From positions 1-23,163 of IMG/VR virus record IMGVR_UViG_3300009785_001876: 23,163 nt of DNA; one strand, written 5' to 3'. Positions 21,083 through 23,163 of this stretch are shown in pieces (the stretch's first letter is position 1; every line of letters begins with the position of its first letter). The notes under the pieces were generated by a model. The model was not told where the DNA came from. It was given only the letters and a program-made list of their open reading frames with translations, and did no database searches. Source of the stretch: a virus. Position numbers and translations under genes: made by a program.

Positions 21083-22492
21083 GTGCAACAGTATACAACA
21101 GAATTACAGAAATTATTTTTAGAAATGTTTCTAGCAGATGCTGAGTCATTTGTCAGAGCACAAAACATATTTAGATATTCACACTATGATGCATCTTTGA
21201 GAGATGTGGCCAAGTTTGTGCATGATTATGCACAAGAGTACAAAACACTGCCTGATGTTGAAATTGTTAATGCAAAAACTGGTGGACAACTGCAATCGGC
21301 TGCCGACATTGATCCAAAACACTTTGATTGGTTTCTTGACGAGTATGAAAGTTTTGCTAGACACAAGGAATTAGAATCTGCCATACTTGCATCTGCAGAC
21401 TTGCTGGAGAAGGGCGACTATGGCCCAGTAGAGAAGTTAATCAAGGATGCAGTGCAAATTGGTCTAACCAAGGACCTGGGTATTGATTACTTCGCTGATC
21501 CTAAAGCAAGATTGCAGGCTCTCAAAGACAACAATGGTGTAATGCCAACTGGCTGGAAAAACTTTGATAAGAAGTTGTTCGGAGGATTCAACAGAGGCGA
21601 ACTTAACATTTTTGCAGGAGGATCAGGTGCAGGTAAGAGTTTGTTCTTGCAGAATCTTGCAGTGAACTATGCTGAACAGGGCATGAACTGTGTTTACATA
21701 ACACTAGAGTTAAGTGAGAATTTGACTGCGATGAGAATGGATGCTATGATGACTGATACTCCGGCCCGAGACATATTCAAAGACCTAGACACAGTTGACC
21801 TAAAAATAAAGATGAAAGCAAAGACCTTGGGCAAAGTTAGAATCAAATATATTCCAAGTGGCGCAACTGCTGTTGATGTTAGATCATACATTAAAGAGTT
21901 TGAAATACAACATGGCATAAAGTGTGATGTGGTGCTGGTTGATTATCTAGACTTACTGATGCCGATGAATAAAAAAGTATCGCCAAGTGATCTATTTGTG
22001 AAAGACAAGTATGTGTCTGAAGAATTGAGAAACTTAGCAGTTGACTTGAATGCAATATTGATCACAGCATCACAGTTGAACAGAGCCAGTGTTGAAGAAA
22101 TAGAATTTGATCATTCGCACATCTCAGGCGGACTATCTAAGATACAAACAGCAGACATTGTGATTGGTATCTTTACATCTCGAGCAATGAGAGAGCGTGG
22201 CAAGTATCAGATACAGTTCATGAAAACAAGATCCAGTTCTGGTGTTGGTCACAAAGTAGACCTAGAGTTTAATGTGGACACACTGAGAATACTCGATGTG
22301 GCCGAGGAAGAAGAGCATCAATCATTTAAGAAACAATCGTCTTCTATATACAGCAATCTAAAAAGAACATCCACAGTAACAGAAGAACCAAAAGAAGAAC
22401 ACAAAGCCAGTGGTGACGACATAGGCAAAGTAAAAGCCAACGTTGAATCAAGCAAGATAAAAGAGCTTATCCGTAATCTAAATAAAAAATAG
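21083..22492 (+). CDS. 41: T4 gp41-type replicative DNA helicase (DnaB/RecA fold)
   Basis: Hexameric 5'-3' helicase of the replisome, the partner of the gp61 primase encoded 2 kb upstream. The N-terminal helical domain (first 130 residues) is followed by the RecA core. Walker A is GGSGAGKS (179-186), and LEL with E209 is the likely catalytic glutamate. Walker B is VVLVDYLDLL (about 283-292), and ILITASQLNRAS (Q331) is the DnaB H4-like motif. A linker with GWKNFDKKLFGGFNRGEL is typical of DnaB-type helicases. The C-terminal 60 residues are charged and probably disordered. Length (469 aa) matches T4 gp41 (about 475). It starts at GTG 21083, at the predicted transcription start. It ends 1 nt before the convergent sulfotransferase gene. 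Confidence 0.93.
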   Translation: MQQYTTELQKLFLEMFLADAESFVRAQNIFRYSHYDASLRDVAKFVHDYAQEYKTLPDVEIVNAKTGGQLQSAADIDPKHFDWFLDEYESFARHKELESAILASADLLEKGDYGPVEKLIKDAVQIGLTKDLGIDYFADPKARLQALKDNNGVMPTGWKNFDKKLFGGFNRGELNIFAGGSGAGKSLFLQNLAVNYAEQGMNCVYITLELSENLTAMRMDAMMTDTPARDIFKDLDTVDLKIKMKAKTLGKVRIKYIPSGATAVDVRSYIKEFEIQHGIKCDVVLVDYLDLLMPMNKKVSPSDLFVKDKYVSEELRNLAVDLNAILITASQLNRASVEEIEFDHSHISGGLSKIQTADIVIGIFTSRAMRERGKYQIQFMKTRSSSGVGHKVDLEFNVDTLRILDVAEEEEHQSFKKQSSSIYSNLKRTSTVTEEPKEEHKASGDDIGKVKANVESSKIKELIRNLNKK

Positions 22493-22493
22493 T

Positions 22494-23117
22494 TTAATAA
22501 TCGTATTTGAACAGTGCAATATCAGATGCAAAATGTTTTGCCACAATATCTATAGTTTCTTGATCATAATAGGTTTTATAATCTCTGTGTGAACTTGCAT
22601 TTAGGTTGGGCAATGGTGTCGAACACCCTGTCATTTTTTGTATAGAAACAAAGTCATAATCTAAACTTTCATAACGCAGTATCTGATCAACTCCTTCTGC
22701 CCAGTGTTGCTGTTGCCTACTCCAACTGCTCCATCCCCATTGATCAAAGTTTTGCACAAAAAATTTAAATCCTTTTGACAGATGTTCTAATACCATTTCG
22801 CAGTGATCAATTTGATAGTCTGTATCTCTGTGTCTTGGATGTTCGCCTGCGTGATCTGTTACTTCCTGTATATTTCTTGTGAGTTTTGATATGTGGTGGT
22901 GATAGTAACTTACCATTCTGTCCCATGGGTTTCGAATCACGCAGAAGGTATGCCCTACATCTTTGTAAACGTTTTGCATTTTTCTACAGGTGGTGTGTCT
23001 ACGTAGGAATTCAAATCCATCTGCATGTTCCATCAGCCAAGAAGCAACGGACATGCTGGCTGTCTTTGGAATGTCTATAAAAGTTATTACTGTTGGTTTT
23101 CTAACTACAACTGCCAT
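22494..23117 (-). CDS. Sulfotransferase family 2-like protein
   Basis: Transfers sulfate from PAPS to a hydroxyl, usually on a carbohydrate. The 5'-phosphosulfate loop is FIDIPKTASMS (about 13-23), with K18 and the closing serine. The 3'-phosphate motif is VIRNPWDRMVSYYHH (60-74), with R62 and S70. The rest is a helical, aromatic-rich domain of the usual size (207 aa), soluble and without a signal anchor, unlike Golgi-type members. It is encoded on the minus strand, tail to tail with the helicase gene (1-nt gap), with no terminator visible between them. A TAAATA (23130 down to 23125) lies 7 nt upstream of its start, a weak late-promoter-like element. With the glycan island, it may sulfate a surface polysaccharide. 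Confidence 0.85.
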   Translation of the reverse strand: MAVVVRKPTVITFIDIPKTASMSVASWLMEHADGFEFLRRHTTCRKMQNVYKDVGHTFCVIRNPWDRMVSYYHHHISKLTRNIQEVTDHAGEHPRHRDTDYQIDHCEMVLEHLSKGFKFFVQNFDQWGWSSWSRQQQHWAEGVDQILRYESLDYDFVSIQKMTGCSTPLPNLNASSHRDYKTYYDQETIDIVAKHFASDIALFKYDY

Positions 23118-23163
23118 GTGAAAGTATTTAAGTTAGGATTAAAAATGATCAATCAGATCAATG

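Noticed and set aside
22886-23080. Plus-strand open frame of 64 codons within the sulfotransferase gene.
   Set aside because: Antisense to a gene with clear PAPS-binding motifs; no supporting signal.
1-23163. CRISPR arrays, tRNA genes, insertion sequences or attachment sites.
   Set aside because: I saw no regularly spaced repeats, cloverleaf-forming CCA-ended segments, transposase or integrase genes. A tRNAscan or repeat search would be needed to exclude short or degenerate ones.

Overview
This looks like a piece of a T4-like myovirus genome infecting an AT-rich marine bacterium. A SAR11/Pelagibacter-type host or a marine cyanobacterium is the best guess, from general knowledge of such phages rather than from a match I could run. 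The evidence is a set of T4-type replication and recombination genes: UvsW helicase, gp61-type primase, gp41-type DnaB helicase, a probable gp62 clamp-loader small subunit, and a Dam-type methyltransferase. They are packed head to tail, often with ATGA overlaps, in strongly AT-rich DNA. I see no tRNA, rRNA, insertion sequence, integrase or CRISPR array, and no gene-free stretch longer than about 85 bases.

Layout. (1) Positions 1-9874 hold a glycan-biosynthesis island: sugar-nucleotide epimerases/dehydratases (5'-truncated epimerase, SDR, second epimerase, GDP-mannose 4,6-dehydratase), a radical SAM/SPASM enzyme, an FkbM methyltransferase, at least four glycosyltransferase-like proteins, an SGNH hydrolase, a peroxiredoxin and a DUF115-like protein. 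(2) Positions 9852-13536 hold a small HExxH metalloprotease, a monocistronic unknown gene with its own promoter, uvsW behind a strong hairpin, an unknown gene and kdsA (Kdo-8-phosphate synthase). (3) Positions 13544-15505 hold the probable gp62, two small zinc-binding proteins and a very short protein that keeps the motif order of the DnaE (family C) DNA polymerase core. (4) Positions 15485-18126 hold a minus-strand unknown gene, then a probable structural protein behind an exact T4 late-promoter motif, a GT10-like glycosyltransferase and a small membrane protein. (5) Positions 18143-22492 hold primase, a PD-(D/E)XK nuclease-like protein, a 2OG-Fe(II) oxygenase, Dam and the replicative helicase. 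A minus-strand sulfotransferase follows tail to tail.

The most notable points are the mini-DnaE-like protein and a recurrent arrangement in which a consensus-like sigma-70 promoter sits inside the end of the preceding gene. In that arrangement the predicted transcription start falls on, or within 2 nt of, the next start codon, so the mRNAs would be leaderless. It is seen at 5324, 12204, 13544, 18143 and 21083. Also of interest are the hairpin that settles the uvsW start, a symmetrical divergent promoter region at 15860-15926, and kdsA plus a large polysaccharide pathway on a phage genome.

How the genes may work together (inference): the replication genes copy the phage DNA. The glycan island, kdsA and the sulfotransferase could remodel the host surface polysaccharide, for example to exclude superinfecting phages, or decorate virion proteins. 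The Dam methyltransferase and nuclease-like protein suggest self/non-self DNA handling.
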